The notes: generated by a model from the sequence alone, not told the origin. 64,000 bases of DNA from Desulfomonile tiedjei (GCA_016212925.1 JACRDF010000040.1:1-64000); one strand, 5' to 3'; counted from the first letter of the stretch, positions 36,933-44,952 are shown. Numbers and translations: made by a program.

Positions 36933-37090
36933 GTCCAACCCCCTAAGGTATGGGACAGCAAAAAATAGCGGTTAGTCGGTTCGCCAATGGCAACTGATTT
37001 GCCATAACACGAATGCTGCTTTTGGAATTCAACATGACATGCAAACTGCAGACACTTCTTTGAAGGACGTAAGCCTAATGATATGAAAGA

Positions 37091-37109
37091 GTTACTGGCT
37101 GGGGGACGA
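37091..37109. repeat. tRNA-Gln 3'-end repeat (copy 2)
   Basis: GTTACTGGCTGGGGGACGA, the last bases of the tRNA-Gln gene with its CCA, as at 35159-35175. Bases beyond (CCCCGGACTTTCGG...) match the flank of copy 1 too. Confidence 0.75.
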
Positions 37110-37150
37110 GGAAGCGACTCCCCGGACTTTCGGTCAATGAGCAAAGACGG

Positions 37151-37384
37151 TCACCTTGTCTCTTCCAGGTCTTTGTCTTTTTGATCGACCTTCTTCCAGA
37201 ATTCCCTGCTACAACGATCCATACACTCAGCAATAGCTTGATAGGGACCTACTCTTGCCCCCATGTCCGTGCGGCGGCCGCATCGTTGCTCACAATCGGT
37301 AATTGTCTCTTGAGCAAAAACGTTCAGAGAAACCACTAGCATTAAAGTCAGAGCGATTATTAGACTGGATAACAACTTCGTCAT
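37151..37384 (-). CDS. Small secreted twin-CX3C protein (paralogue 2)
   Basis: 77 residues, same length as paralogue 1 and differing at only about a dozen positions, mostly in the signal peptide. DCEQRCGRR (C31, C35) and AECMDRCSREFWKK (C54, C58) are kept, as is the DKDLEETR end. AGAGGTG lies before the ATG. It stands between the signal peptidase gene and tRNA-Gln. Confidence 0.65.
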   Translation of the reverse strand: MTKLLSSLIIALTLMLVVSLNVFAQETITDCEQRCGRRTDMGARVGPYQAIAECMDRCSREFWKKVDQKDKDLEETR

Positions 37385-37516
37385 GTATTCACCTCTATCG
37401 TTCGTGCTGCATACTCTAACACAACGTTGGTCGAATGCTCTAAGTCTCTTTTGATCCCAGTTCGCCATTATTTTCGTAACACGCGTGATGAGAGCTGTCA
37501 TTGCAGGGAGAGAATA

Positions 37517-37572
37517 GTGGGACAGGCCTCCCGCCTGTCTATCAAGGATGACCGGCAAGATGCCGGTCCCAC
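37517..37572. repeat. Two-hairpin repeat, family B (copy 2)
   Basis: GTGGGACAGGCCTCCCGCCTGTC, spacer, GACCGGCAAGATGCCGGTCCCAC. It lies upstream of the twin-CX3C paralogue 2, within the 315-base gap before the tRNA. Confidence 0.75.
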
Positions 37573-37698
37573 TAGCAATCTCTCACTGCTGAGATTGCTT
37601 CGGGCTTGACGCCCTCGCAATGACAACTGTCGGGAATGTTATATCTTTTTTGGCGAGTGGTATAAGGAGTGCTGACTGTGATTATTTCAATGGGTTAT

Positions 37699-37772
37699 TG
37701 GCTGGGGGACGAGGATTCGAACCTCGGTTAACGGGGCCAGAACCCGCCGTCCTGCCGCTAGACGATCCCCCA
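37699..37772 (-). tRNA. tRNA-Gln (anticodon CTG)
   Basis: 74 bases on the minus strand, CCA included. Acceptor TGGGGGA pairs with TCCCCCA; D-arm GTC/GAC; anticodon loop TTCTGGC with CTG at its centre; T-arm CGAGG-TTCGAAT-CCTCG. It reads CAG codons. Its 3' end is repeated at 35145-35175 and 37091-37109, a pattern often left by integration at tRNA genes. Confidence 0.95.
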
Positions 37773-37839
37773 GCATGGCAGCCTATCTTAATGTCTGGCG
37801 TCAGGCATGTCAAGGCCATTTGCGGAGTTGCAATCCGTT

Positions 37840-37934
37840 ACCGCAGAGAACGCAGAGGCCGCAGAGAAGAGGTAGGATCGCACGACCGTGCGACCCTACA
37901 CTCAGCGATCTCCGCGTTCTCCGCGGTGAAATGG
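37840..37934. repeat. Dispersed palindromic repeat (ACCGCAGAGAACGC type), copy 1
   Basis: ACCGCAGAGAACGC at one end and GCGTTCTCCGCGGTGAAATGG at the other are inverted, with a smaller GCACGACCGTGC palindrome inside. A second copy in the same orientation is at 39126-39242, so the pair brackets the selenoprotein thioredoxin gene. Confidence 0.75.
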
Positions 37935-37980
37935 TATTTGCGGGTATCAACCGCCGGGATGTCAACGAACCCAGAGAGCT

Positions 37981-39063
37981 TCACATGCCATGTTGTTGCA
38001 GCAGTTGCGTTATCTTTGCTTTTGGCACGGCTCCCACAAAAGACTCCATGACCTCACCGTTTCTGACCACGTATATGGCCGGGACACTCCTTATACCGAA
38101 CGTCCTTACCAGGTTCCTGTCGGTGGTCATAACAATCCCGATCACGGCTTTCCCCTTGGTCTCCTTCGCCACTTCCCTGAAGACGGATGCCATCCGCCTG
38201 CAAGCAGGTCAAGTGTCGCTGTAAAACTGGAAAATCACTGGAAAGGTTTTTGATGCCTCGACGACCTCTTTCTTAAAATCCGCCGAGGTAAAACGTCGCA
38301 GTTCGCCCGTGACGTACTGGCCTTTGTCAGCGGGCGGCATTGGAATGCTTTGGACAGGCGCCCGAGAATGAACAATCTCCTTTCCGGGCCCTTCTCTCGC
38401 TGGTTCTAATGCTTCGGGTTCTCCTGTCGCGACAACGCCTTCCTGGGATTCTACTGTCATCGGCTCACTATCAGCATCGATTTCCGTAGACTGATCTTCA
38501 CTGGCGTCTTCTTCCGAAGCATCTGACTGGCCGGCGACCTCCTCGACCGCCTGAGGCGCGTCAGCTGTGGCGACTCGCAGCTTTTCTTTGTCTCGGTGAA
38601 CAGCCCACAGAATCAACGCCACTCCGCAGACGGCCAGTACGATGATACTCAATGCAATGGATACCCATTTCCGTGAGGGGTTGGAGTCAAACTCCGAATC
38701 GTCGACTGGGCCCAGGTGGACAGAGTAAGCTGGTTCCTCGATGGGAGCGAACTTTGATAGCACAATCCCGCATTTCGGGCATTCCGCCGATCCTGTAGGC
38801 ACGGGAGCGTTGCAGGAAGGGCAAAGTGGTCCCGGGGTTGGGCCTTTCTCTTGGCTTTCCTCGTTCTCGCCGGACCCAGAAGCCAGCCGGCCCCGAATCT
38901 CGACTTCCTTTAGCGCCCCGGCCCTTATCAATTTGCCGTAAACCGATTCAAGGGCTTCATGTGAAAGGCCGTATTTCCGTTGAAGCCGCGCGTCATCCAG
39001 GCCCGCCCGGATGTCGGCCACGATTTGCTTCGCGCTGATTTTGCGTTTGTCGAAATCGGCCAT
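37981..39063 (-). CDS. Membrane-anchored thioredoxin with selenocysteine (UxxC), zinc-ribbon N-domain
   Basis: 360 residues if the TGA at 38209-38211 is read as selenocysteine. Order: N-terminal helical domain (1-50); zinc ribbon C81-P-S-C84 ... C95-P-K-C98; membrane helix about 133-154; a long acidic linker; a thioredoxin domain from about 262. The UGA is residue 285: FQFYSDT-U-PACRRMASVF, i.e. U-P-A-C at the usual CxxC site, then the cis-proline block RSVPAIYVV. The frame continues without change for 75 residues to TAA/TAG-free homology and stops at 37981. A SECIS-like hairpin lies 9-27 bases beyond the UGA. GAGGAAA precedes the ATG. The domain is probably periplasmic. A simple nonsense mutation is the alternative, less likely. 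Confidence 0.85.
38181..38199 (-). promoter_or_regulatory. SECIS-like hairpin of the thioredoxin gene
   Basis: On the mRNA: AGGCGGAU, loop GGC, AUCCGUCU, eight pairs with one G-U. The loop begins 18 bases after the UGA and starts with GG, matching the bacterial SECIS pattern (short loop with G in its first two positions, within about 16-37 bases). Confidence 0.7.
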
Positions 39064-39125
39064 TTGCGTTTCCTCGCTTCTATTGGCCTATAGGATGATA
39101 TTCCTCGGGAAAGTAAGAGATCTTT

Positions 39126-39242
39126 CACCGCAGAGAACGCCGAGGGCGCAGAGAAGACGCAGAAAAAACGCAGAGACAGGTAGGAGCGCACGGCCGTGCG
39201 CTCTTACCCTCGGCGATCTCCGCGGTCTCTGCGGTGAAATGG
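39126..39242. repeat. Dispersed palindromic repeat (ACCGCAGAGAACGC type), copy 2
   Basis: Same end arms as copy 1 at 37840, with a GCGCACGGCCGTGCGC palindrome inside. It fills most of the gap between the selenoprotein thioredoxin and tsaC. Confidence 0.75.
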
Positions 39243-39273
39243 TTTTTCGAAACCTATCGGCGTAACCGAACAC

Positions 39274-39903
39274 TTACACCTGAACCAAATTGAATCCGGC
39301 ATCCCTTATCCTGGCCAGAGATATGGCTCCTTCCCTGATGACTCGCAAGCTTTCTCCTACGGGTTCCACCACGGTGGAGGGCTTTCCGCCAGGCGCAGGC
39401 CCAAGATCAAGGACCATATCCGCGGCCCGTTGCACCTCTCGCGCTATGTCGGCTAATCGCTTAGGGTTCGCGTGCCCGGACAAATTGGCGCTGGTGGCTG
39501 TTATCCATCCGCCAACGCGTTCCGCCAAAGTTCTGGCAGGGCAGGGTGGCGGCACCCTGACTCCGATCTTCCCGGAGGGTCCTCTTAATAGCTCGAACAC
39601 AGGAATCGCCACTTCGAGTAGTATGGTTAAGCTCCCAGGCCAGAAGCTATCCATCAGCCGCTTCGTGAGAGGTGCAAGATTTGCAATGACCTTGTCCACG
39701 GTCCCTCGGTCCGCGGCTATGAGCGGGAGCGGCATGCTCTCATCCCGCAGCTTAGCCTGAAAAACCCTTCGCACTGCTCCTTCCTGAAAAGGGTCAGCCG
39801 CCAACGCATAAAAAGTCTCGGTCGGGACTATCACCAGACCGCCGGACCGGATGACTTCCGCGGCACGGTCAAGCAGCGATTCGTGTTCATCATCTTTCAT
39901 CAT
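39274..39903 (-). CDS. tsaC: L-threonylcarbamoyladenylate synthase (Sua5/YrdC/TsaC)
   Basis: 209 residues. GGLVIVPTETFYALAADPF is the start of the YrdC fold, with the KxR-type substrate pocket in QAKLRDESMPLPLI and the ATITATSANLSGHANP-like block WITATSANLSGH. It makes threonylcarbamoyl-AMP for the t6A37 modification of ANN-decoding tRNAs. There is no C-terminal Sua5 domain, so it is the short form. The ATG overlaps the kinase gene stop by four bases. Confidence 0.88.
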   Translation of the reverse strand: MMKDDEHESLLDRAAEVIRSGGLVIVPTETFYALAADPFQEGAVRRVFQAKLRDESMPLPLIAADRGTVDKVIANLAPLTKRLMDSFWPGSLTILLEVAIPVFELLRGPSGKIGVRVPPPCPARTLAERVGGWITATSANLSGHANPKRLADIAREVQRAADMVLDLGPAPGGKPSTVVEPVGESLRVIREGAISLARIRDAGFNLVQV

Positions 39904-42104
39904 CTCTTCCGGACCGGCAATTCGATGAGAAATCGAGCCCCGCCTCCGGGATTGTCCTTCACTCTGATGAAGCCATTGTGATCCGAAACGATTGTGCTAA
40001 CTATGGTTAACCCCAGCCCGGTCCCGCCCGGTGTTCTCGAAAAGTACGGCTCGAACAACCGATCTCGGTCGCTCGGAGCGATTCCCGAGCCATTGTCCGC
40101 GACCTCGATAGACGCGATGGAAAGCTCGGGGTCGTAGGCTGTTCTCACGAACACCCGGCCGTCAGTGCCGGACGCTCTGACCGCATTGTCCAGGAGATTG
40201 ACCATTGCTCGCTTCATCTGCTCCTTGTCCAGATCGAAAATCGGGACCGATTGATCGGGGAAGAAAGAGAATCCGGTCTTGAGATGTCCTTGACGATAGA
40301 GTTCCACAACCTCGCCGACCAACATATTGAGATCGTTAGGGACCGGATTGGCCGCGGGCATTCGAGCGAACTGCGAGAACTCGTTGACCATGTGCTTGAG
40401 CTGCTCGACCTGATCCACAATGGCCCGAGTGCATGTATCGAGCACTGCGGTGTCCGGTTTGAGCACTTCCATGTACTTTCGGCGGATGCGCTGAGCATTA
40501 AGCTGAATCGGTGTCAGGGGATTCTTTATCTCATGCGCTATCCTACGTGCCACTTCGCGCCAGGCAGCCATTCGCTGCGCTTTGATCAAATGCGTCATGT
40601 CCTCGAAAACCAGCACGACTCCCAGATCGTGAGATTCGTCGTCCCGCAGGCTGTTGGCGTAACAAAGCAGGGAAAGAGACTTCTCGGGGAATGAGAGCGC
40701 TATCTGTCTCTCCAGGGCTTCAGCGTCGGAGTCTTGCAGGCTTTCGAGGACCTCGGAAATGGGTGTCTCGGACTCCTCGGGAAGGATTTCGTGCAACGGC
40801 CGCCCGACAGGATCTGTCTCGGAAATACCGAGTAGACGTTTGGCTGAATTATTGATCGCTGTCACGGTCTTTTCCGAATCCAACGCCATGACCCCGGCCG
40901 CGACGTTTTTCAATACTGTTTCCATGTACTTGCGGCGGCTCTCAAGGTCAAGGTTCATCCTGACCAGTTCCTCGCGGTTCTTTCGCAAATCAGCGGCCAT
41001 CTGATTGAACGATCGCACAAGCACACTTAATTCGTCGTCCCCCACGGGCTCTACGTACACATCGAGGTCTCCGGCCGCGATCTTGCCGGTCCCCTCCGCA
41101 AGCCCCAGTATGGGGTCGGTAATGTCTCTGGCGATGGACATACCGAACCAGAACCCGATGAAAATTACCAGCAGAGCCACCATGAGCAGTATAAGGACGT
41201 AGATGGTCTTCACCGGCCCTTTCATCCGTTTGGCTTCCTGGTAATCGCCGAAAGCGTTGGAAATGGCAAAGAGCCTGGCTGCCAGGGAGCGCGGAATGTA
41301 ATAATCCGCCACCAACGCGGCCTGAACAGGGCCGTTGTCACCGGCCACTACGGGAAATATGCCTCTGATAACGTCGCCGCCGCCTTCAAGCGGTATTATC
41401 TGGGACGTCTTTTCACCCTGGAACCCTATTTTGAGGAAGCTTGACACCGGAGCCGGCAGGGCTACTTCTTTCAAAGCCGGGTCCTTCGCAAACAGAGGGG
41501 GGGCGGAATCCCGGAAATAAATGTACAAGCCGCTTAGACCGTCCGCGGCTCTCCACGTTTCCATTGACACCTTTAAGTCGTCTCGACGAGGCGGATCGAG
41601 GAGGGCACTGGAGGCAATTAGTGACGCGGCCCTGGAACCCGCACCGACCACTTTGTCCGAAGCGTTCTGATAATAGGCCTGGGCAACTACCAGGGAAGAT
41701 TGGAGCGAGTCCTCCACCTGAGCCGTAAACCAGCTCTCGATCGTCGTGTGCAGGACGCTGGCGCTGGCTATGAACAGCACCACGGTCGGGACCAAGGTCA
41801 AGGCCACGAACGCCAGGGTAAGACGCGTTTTCAGCTTTGAGCCCAGCACCCTTTGCCGGCGCTCGAACAACATTTTGAAGAGGTTGCGGATCAAAAAGAA
41901 GATCACGAGAATGAGCAGGAGGGTCACCACGGAGAGCAGGCCGAAAAGCAACAGGTGCCCGGCAAAAGGTATTTCTTCCGCTGAACGAGCGATCTCCGAT
42001 TCTACAAGGAATATAATCGCTATGAGAATTGCGGCCACGAGTGCCACATACAGCTCTCTTCGCCGCTTTCTCTTTTCTTGCTCCATGGGAACAGCTTTCT
42101 TCAC
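39900..42104 (-). CDS. NtrY-like sensor histidine kinase
   Basis: 734 residues. Three membrane segments (about 18-35, 45-70, 90-118), a periplasmic or outer sensor loop, another membrane segment (about 296-318), HAMP, PAS (AAGVMALDSEKTVTAINNSA), HisKA with H in RRIAHEIKNPLTP, and HATPase with GSGIAPSDR and GGTGLGLTI. This is the order of NtrY kinases, which pair with NtrX-type sigma-54 regulators; no regulator gene is adjacent here. Four-base overlaps join it to the zincin gene upstream and tsaC downstream, so the three are probably one operon. Confidence 0.85.
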   Translation of the reverse strand: MKKAVPMEQEKRKRRRELYVALVAAILIAIIFLVESEIARSAEEIPFAGHLLLFGLLSVVTLLLILVIFFLIRNLFKMLFERRQRVLGSKLKTRLTLAFVALTLVPTVVLFIASASVLHTTIESWFTAQVEDSLQSSLVVAQAYYQNASDKVVGAGSRAASLIASSALLDPPRRDDLKVSMETWRAADGLSGLYIYFRDSAPPLFAKDPALKEVALPAPVSSFLKIGFQGEKTSQIIPLEGGGDVIRGIFPVVAGDNGPVQAALVADYYIPRSLAARLFAISNAFGDYQEAKRMKGPVKTIYVLILLMVALLVIFIGFWFGMSIARDITDPILGLAEGTGKIAAGDLDVYVEPVGDDELSVLVRSFNQMAADLRKNREELVRMNLDLESRRKYMETVLKNVAAGVMALDSEKTVTAINNSAKRLLGISETDPVGRPLHEILPEESETPISEVLESLQDSDAEALERQIALSFPEKSLSLLCYANSLRDDESHDLGVVLVFEDMTHLIKAQRMAAWREVARRIAHEIKNPLTPIQLNAQRIRRKYMEVLKPDTAVLDTCTRAIVDQVEQLKHMVNEFSQFARMPAANPVPNDLNMLVGEVVELYRQGHLKTGFSFFPDQSVPIFDLDKEQMKRAMVNLLDNAVRASGTDGRVFVRTAYDPELSIASIEVADNGSGIAPSDRDRLFEPYFSRTPGGTGLGLTIVSTIVSDHNGFIRVKDNPGGGARFLIELPVRKR

Positions 42105-42502
42105 TTGGTCTGCCCCGTCATTTCTTCCAGTTCGTCATCGTCAAAGCCGAAATGGTGTCCTACTTCGTGGATGACCACTTCTCTGATCGTAGTCACCACG
42201 TTCTGAAGGCTGCCGGCCGCGCGAAGAATGGGCCTCCGGTAAAGGTAAATACGGTCGGGAAGGTAGCCGGGGCTGAAAACGCTTCGCTCGTTAATCGGGA
42301 CTCCCACGTATAATCCCAGCAGCTCCCACGGCGATTCGAGGTCCAGGGAGTGAAGTGTCTCCATGTCCGCAAAGTCCTCCACCAGGACCTCGACGTTCTC
42401 CATTCTCTCTTGAAACTCCGCGGGCAATTCTTCCAAGGCTTTGGCTACATGTTTACTGAAGGCTTGGGGCGTCACATTGGGGCCACCGACTTGACACTTC
42501 AC
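42101..42502 (-). CDS. Small zincin-like metallopeptidase
   Basis: 133 residues with VIHEVGHHFGFDDDELEEM: an H-E-x-x-H zinc motif with a later Asp/Glu, as in the zincin-like metallopeptidase family (DUF1025) of short cytoplasmic proteins. There is no signal. The function of the family is unknown. It is the first gene of the zincin-kinase-tsaC cluster and lies back to back with pth. Confidence 0.7.
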   Translation of the reverse strand: MKCQVGGPNVTPQAFSKHVAKALEELPAEFQERMENVEVLVEDFADMETLHSLDLESPWELLGLYVGVPINERSVFSPGYLPDRIYLYRRPILRAAGSLQNVVTTIREVVIHEVGHHFGFDDDELEEMTGQTK

Positions 42503-42582
42503 GCAACTTGCGCGTAAACAGTGCTGTAGCAGAAAAGAGGAGAAATGGGAAGGTGCGAGGCAGCCCTTCGGGCCACCAAATA

Positions 42583-43173
42583 ATGATAGTAGGACTCGGA
42601 AATCCGGGAAAGAATTACGCTCGCCACCGTCACAATCTGGGGTTTATGGTTGTAAACGAATTGGCCGGGCAGACTGATGCCTCATGGAAGACAAACCGGG
42701 AAAAGAGCCTGATTTGCGATATTGAAATCGCGGATAAAAGAGTAACGTTGCTCAAACCCCAGACATTCATGAATCTGAGCGGCAAAGCCGTGGCGCCGGT
42801 ATTGCGTAGGCTGAACGCCAACCCGGAAGCCATGATAGCGATCCATGACGACCTGGATCTCGCTTTCGGCAAGGTCCGTATCAAGGTGGGAGGCGGTGAC
42901 GGCGGGCATAAAGGTATCCGCTCCATAGCCGACTCGTTGAGGTTTCGGGACTTTGTCAGAGTGAGGCTCGGCATAGGCAGGCCGCCTGCAGGGGTCGCGC
43001 CGGATGAGTTTGTGCTCACGAATTTCGCGTCCGAAGAGGATTCGACGGTCAAGGACCTAATAGAAATGGGGTCCTGTGCAGTGCGGCTCATATTGAACTT
43101 TGGAGTGGAACAGGCCCAAAATGCGATACACGCCGGCCGGAAGGCCGCTTGTGATGCGGCCATTGGTTCGTAA
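42583..43173 (+). CDS. pth: Peptidyl-tRNA hydrolase
   Basis: 196 residues. MIVGLGNPGKNYARHRHNLGFMVV, FMNLSGKAVAP, IHDDLDLAFGKVRIK and GGGDGGHKGIRSI are the standard Pth blocks; the catalytic His is in RHNLGF and the Asp in HDDLD. It frees peptides from stalled peptidyl-tRNA. ATG 42583 starts the first conserved strand; a longer frame from 42508 adds non-homologous residues. Confidence 0.95.
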   Translation: MIVGLGNPGKNYARHRHNLGFMVVNELAGQTDASWKTNREKSLICDIEIADKRVTLLKPQTFMNLSGKAVAPVLRRLNANPEAMIAIHDDLDLAFGKVRIKVGGGDGGHKGIRSIADSLRFRDFVRVRLGIGRPPAGVAPDEFVLTNFASEEDSTVKDLIEMGSCAVRLILNFGVEQAQNAIHAGRKAACDAAIGS

Positions 43174-43261
43174 CAGCGGTTTTTCGCTTGCCTATTTTTG
43201 GGCCGTGTAATAGACTTGGTGTCTTATCTAGTTGAGGGAACGTCTGACAGGGGGTTATAGG

Positions 43262-43966
43262 ATGAACGATACGATGGTGAGTGAGGATCATGCTCCACTC
43301 CGCCGGTTGTTGCGACCAGTGGTCAAGGTCCTGAGAACGGCATATATTCAGGGGACCACCATAGTGAAGTTGCTGCCGTCGGAGAGAGCAATCCAGCTCT
43401 ATTATAAGTACCGCCGCAAAAGTTACGACCTGCAATGGGCCATGGACCCTGGCTATAAAAAAGGCCTCCGACGCATGATCGAATTGACCGTCACGGATGA
43501 CGACAGGGTCCTTGACGTCGGTTGCGGCACGGGTTCGGCCACGGTGGTCGCGGCCGGAACCGCGAAGGAAGTCGTTGGTATAGACCTTTCTCCGGACATG
43601 ATAGAGTTAGCCGAAGAGAAAGTGCAGAAGAAATGCCTGGAAAACACTTGCCTTCACGCCACATCGGTTGAAGACTACAGCCCTGAAAAGCCATTCGACA
43701 AGGTTATCAGCTCTTTCATGATTCCCCACGTTAAACCACACCTGCGCCCGGCAATTTATTCCTGTATGTTCAATTTCTTGGTGCCTGGCGGGACGGTGGG
43801 ATTGTTCGGGTCTCGTGGGGAAGTCTGCGATGTTTACGAGACGCGCGAAGAAATCGAGGACAATCTTACGCGGGCAGGGTTCGAGGAAATTGAGGTGTAC
43901 GACGTATATGACATCTATCGGATTGCACTGGCTCGCAGACCAGTGAATCAGCAAACCGCGAACTAA
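43262..43966 (+). CDS. Class I SAM-dependent methyltransferase
   Basis: 234 residues. VLDVGCGTGSATVVAA is motif I, GIDLSPDMIELAEEK is the post-I acidic strand, VLVPGGTVGLFGSRG is motif III-like. An N-terminal basic helix-rich segment (about 1-60) comes first. The substrate cannot be read. It ends 100 bases before the MerB-like gene, in convergent orientation, with a terminator between. Confidence 0.75.
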   Translation: MNDTMVSEDHAPLRRLLRPVVKVLRTAYIQGTTIVKLLPSERAIQLYYKYRRKSYDLQWAMDPGYKKGLRRMIELTVTDDDRVLDVGCGTGSATVVAAGTAKEVVGIDLSPDMIELAEEKVQKKCLENTCLHATSVEDYSPEKPFDKVISSFMIPHVKPHLRPAIYSCMFNFLVPGGTVGLFGSRGEVCDVYETREEIEDNLTRAGFEEIEVYDVYDIYRIALARRPVNQQTAN

Positions 43967-43993
43967 CTTCCAAGACGTTCCTCTGAGAAATTC

Positions 43994-44034
43994 AGCCCCG
44001 TGGATCACATGTCTACGGGGCTGTTTCTTGTTTT
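43994..44034 (+). terminator. Rho-independent terminator
   Basis: AGCCCCGT (43994-44001) pairs with ACGGGGCT (44015-44022), then GTTTCTTGTTTTT. It ends the methyltransferase transcript and faces the MerB-like gene. Confidence 0.75.
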
Positions 44035-44069
44035 TATCAGGAGGAGCGAACCCTGGAGGTATCCCCCTT

Positions 44070-44777
44070 CTATTTTGTCGGTCGGCTCCAGAATGGGCCG
44101 GTTCTGCCCATTTCTTTTAGTGTTGCCAGCATTTCCATGGCGTAGTCTCGCATGCAGGATACCCAATCGGGATCAAGGCGCTTGCGAAAATAGCTGCCTG
44201 AGAAAAGCTTCACCACATCGTTCAGCGGAAGGATCCCCTCTTCTGTCCCGGCATCGAACTGTGCCCAGTTTCGAATGTGCTCTTCCGACCGGAAGAGATT
44301 CATTGTGCTTCAAGCATAGGGCAGGTCGTTTCGCCACTTCCCGAAAGGAACCGCCACATACGCGATAACGCTTTCGGGTTCCGCTCGAAGAACCACCCCA
44401 TCACGTATTTCCATGCTGATGGGGAGTCCGCAGTCCAGACATGGGCAATCTACCTGCACCGTTTTCCCGGGAAAGAGCCAGCAGACCGCCAGCGATTCAA
44501 GCCCTCACTGGCCGAACCACTTCTGCTGACCGTCAATGGTTATCCTGTACTGTGTGGGAAGGTTGTTAAAGGGCGCAAAGGAAGCAATCAGGCTCGTGTT
44601 GGGGAAAAGCCACCCCGGAATCCCCGACTCGAAAAGTTTGTGCAGGACTTTTCGCCCTTCTTCCATGGAGAGGTCCAGCTTCTGCGCGAGTTCCGTGTAA
44701 TGTGGAGCCTGACCGGTTTCCACCATGTGTGTCATGATGATATGAAACGTCCGGTCCAATATGGTCGGATCACTCAT
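44070..44777 (-). CDS. MerB-like organomercurial lyase homologue with two selenocysteines
   Basis: 235 residues if both in-frame TGA codons are Sec. N-terminal winged helix (YTELAQKLDLSMEEGRKVL), then WFGQ-U91-GLESLAVCWLFP, VDCPCLDCGLPISMEI, and DLPYA-U156-STMNLFRSEEHIRNW. In MerB the catalytic set is Cys96, Asp99 and Cys159; here U91 sits at Cys96, E94 at Asp99 and U156 at Cys159 (by motif, not by alignment program). The frame is unbroken otherwise, from ATG 44777 (AAGGGGGG upstream) to TAG 44070. Both UGAs are followed by SECIS-like hairpins. MerB cleaves the C-Hg bond of organomercurials; a selenol pair should bind mercury even more tightly. Without read-through the product would be a 90-residue fragment. 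Confidence 0.85.
44280..44297 (-). promoter_or_regulatory. SECIS-like hairpin for the second UGA
   Basis: mRNA CUCUUCC, loop GGUC, GGAAGAG: seven perfect pairs. The loop starts 20 bases after the UGA at 44310-44312. GGUC is also the core of the E. coli fdhF SECIS loop. Confidence 0.8.
44477..44493 (-). promoter_or_regulatory. SECIS-like hairpin for the first UGA
   Basis: mRNA GCUGGC, loop GGUCU, GCUGGC: six pairs, two of them G-U. The loop starts 18 bases after the UGA at 44505-44507. Confidence 0.7.
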
Positions 44778-44842
44778 AGTCGTCGCACCCCCCTTTCTCG
44801 AATTTCCAAGCCTCACAGAGAGAGCTTGTTGGATCCGTCGCG

Positions 44843-44916
44843 AATCGGCGGGCACGGCCCGCCCTACAAGAACCAAGACAGGCGTCGGGTTCACGTGTAG
44901 GGGCTGTGCCCGCCGT
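44843..44916. repeat. Palindromic repeat (GGCGGGCACGGCCCGCC type)
   Basis: GGCGGGCACGGCCCGCCCTAC and, further on, GTAGGGGCTGTGCCCGCC, two related arms in opposite sense. It fills the gap between the MerB-like and had-like genes. Confidence 0.6.
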
Positions 44917-44952
44917 CTTACGGGTTGCCTTTCCAGGAAATTTAGCGCCAGC

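Noticed and set aside
35145-37772. A full integrated element or prophage at tRNA-Gln
   Set aside because: tRNA 3'-end repeats are present but no integrase, recombinase or phage gene is between or beside them.
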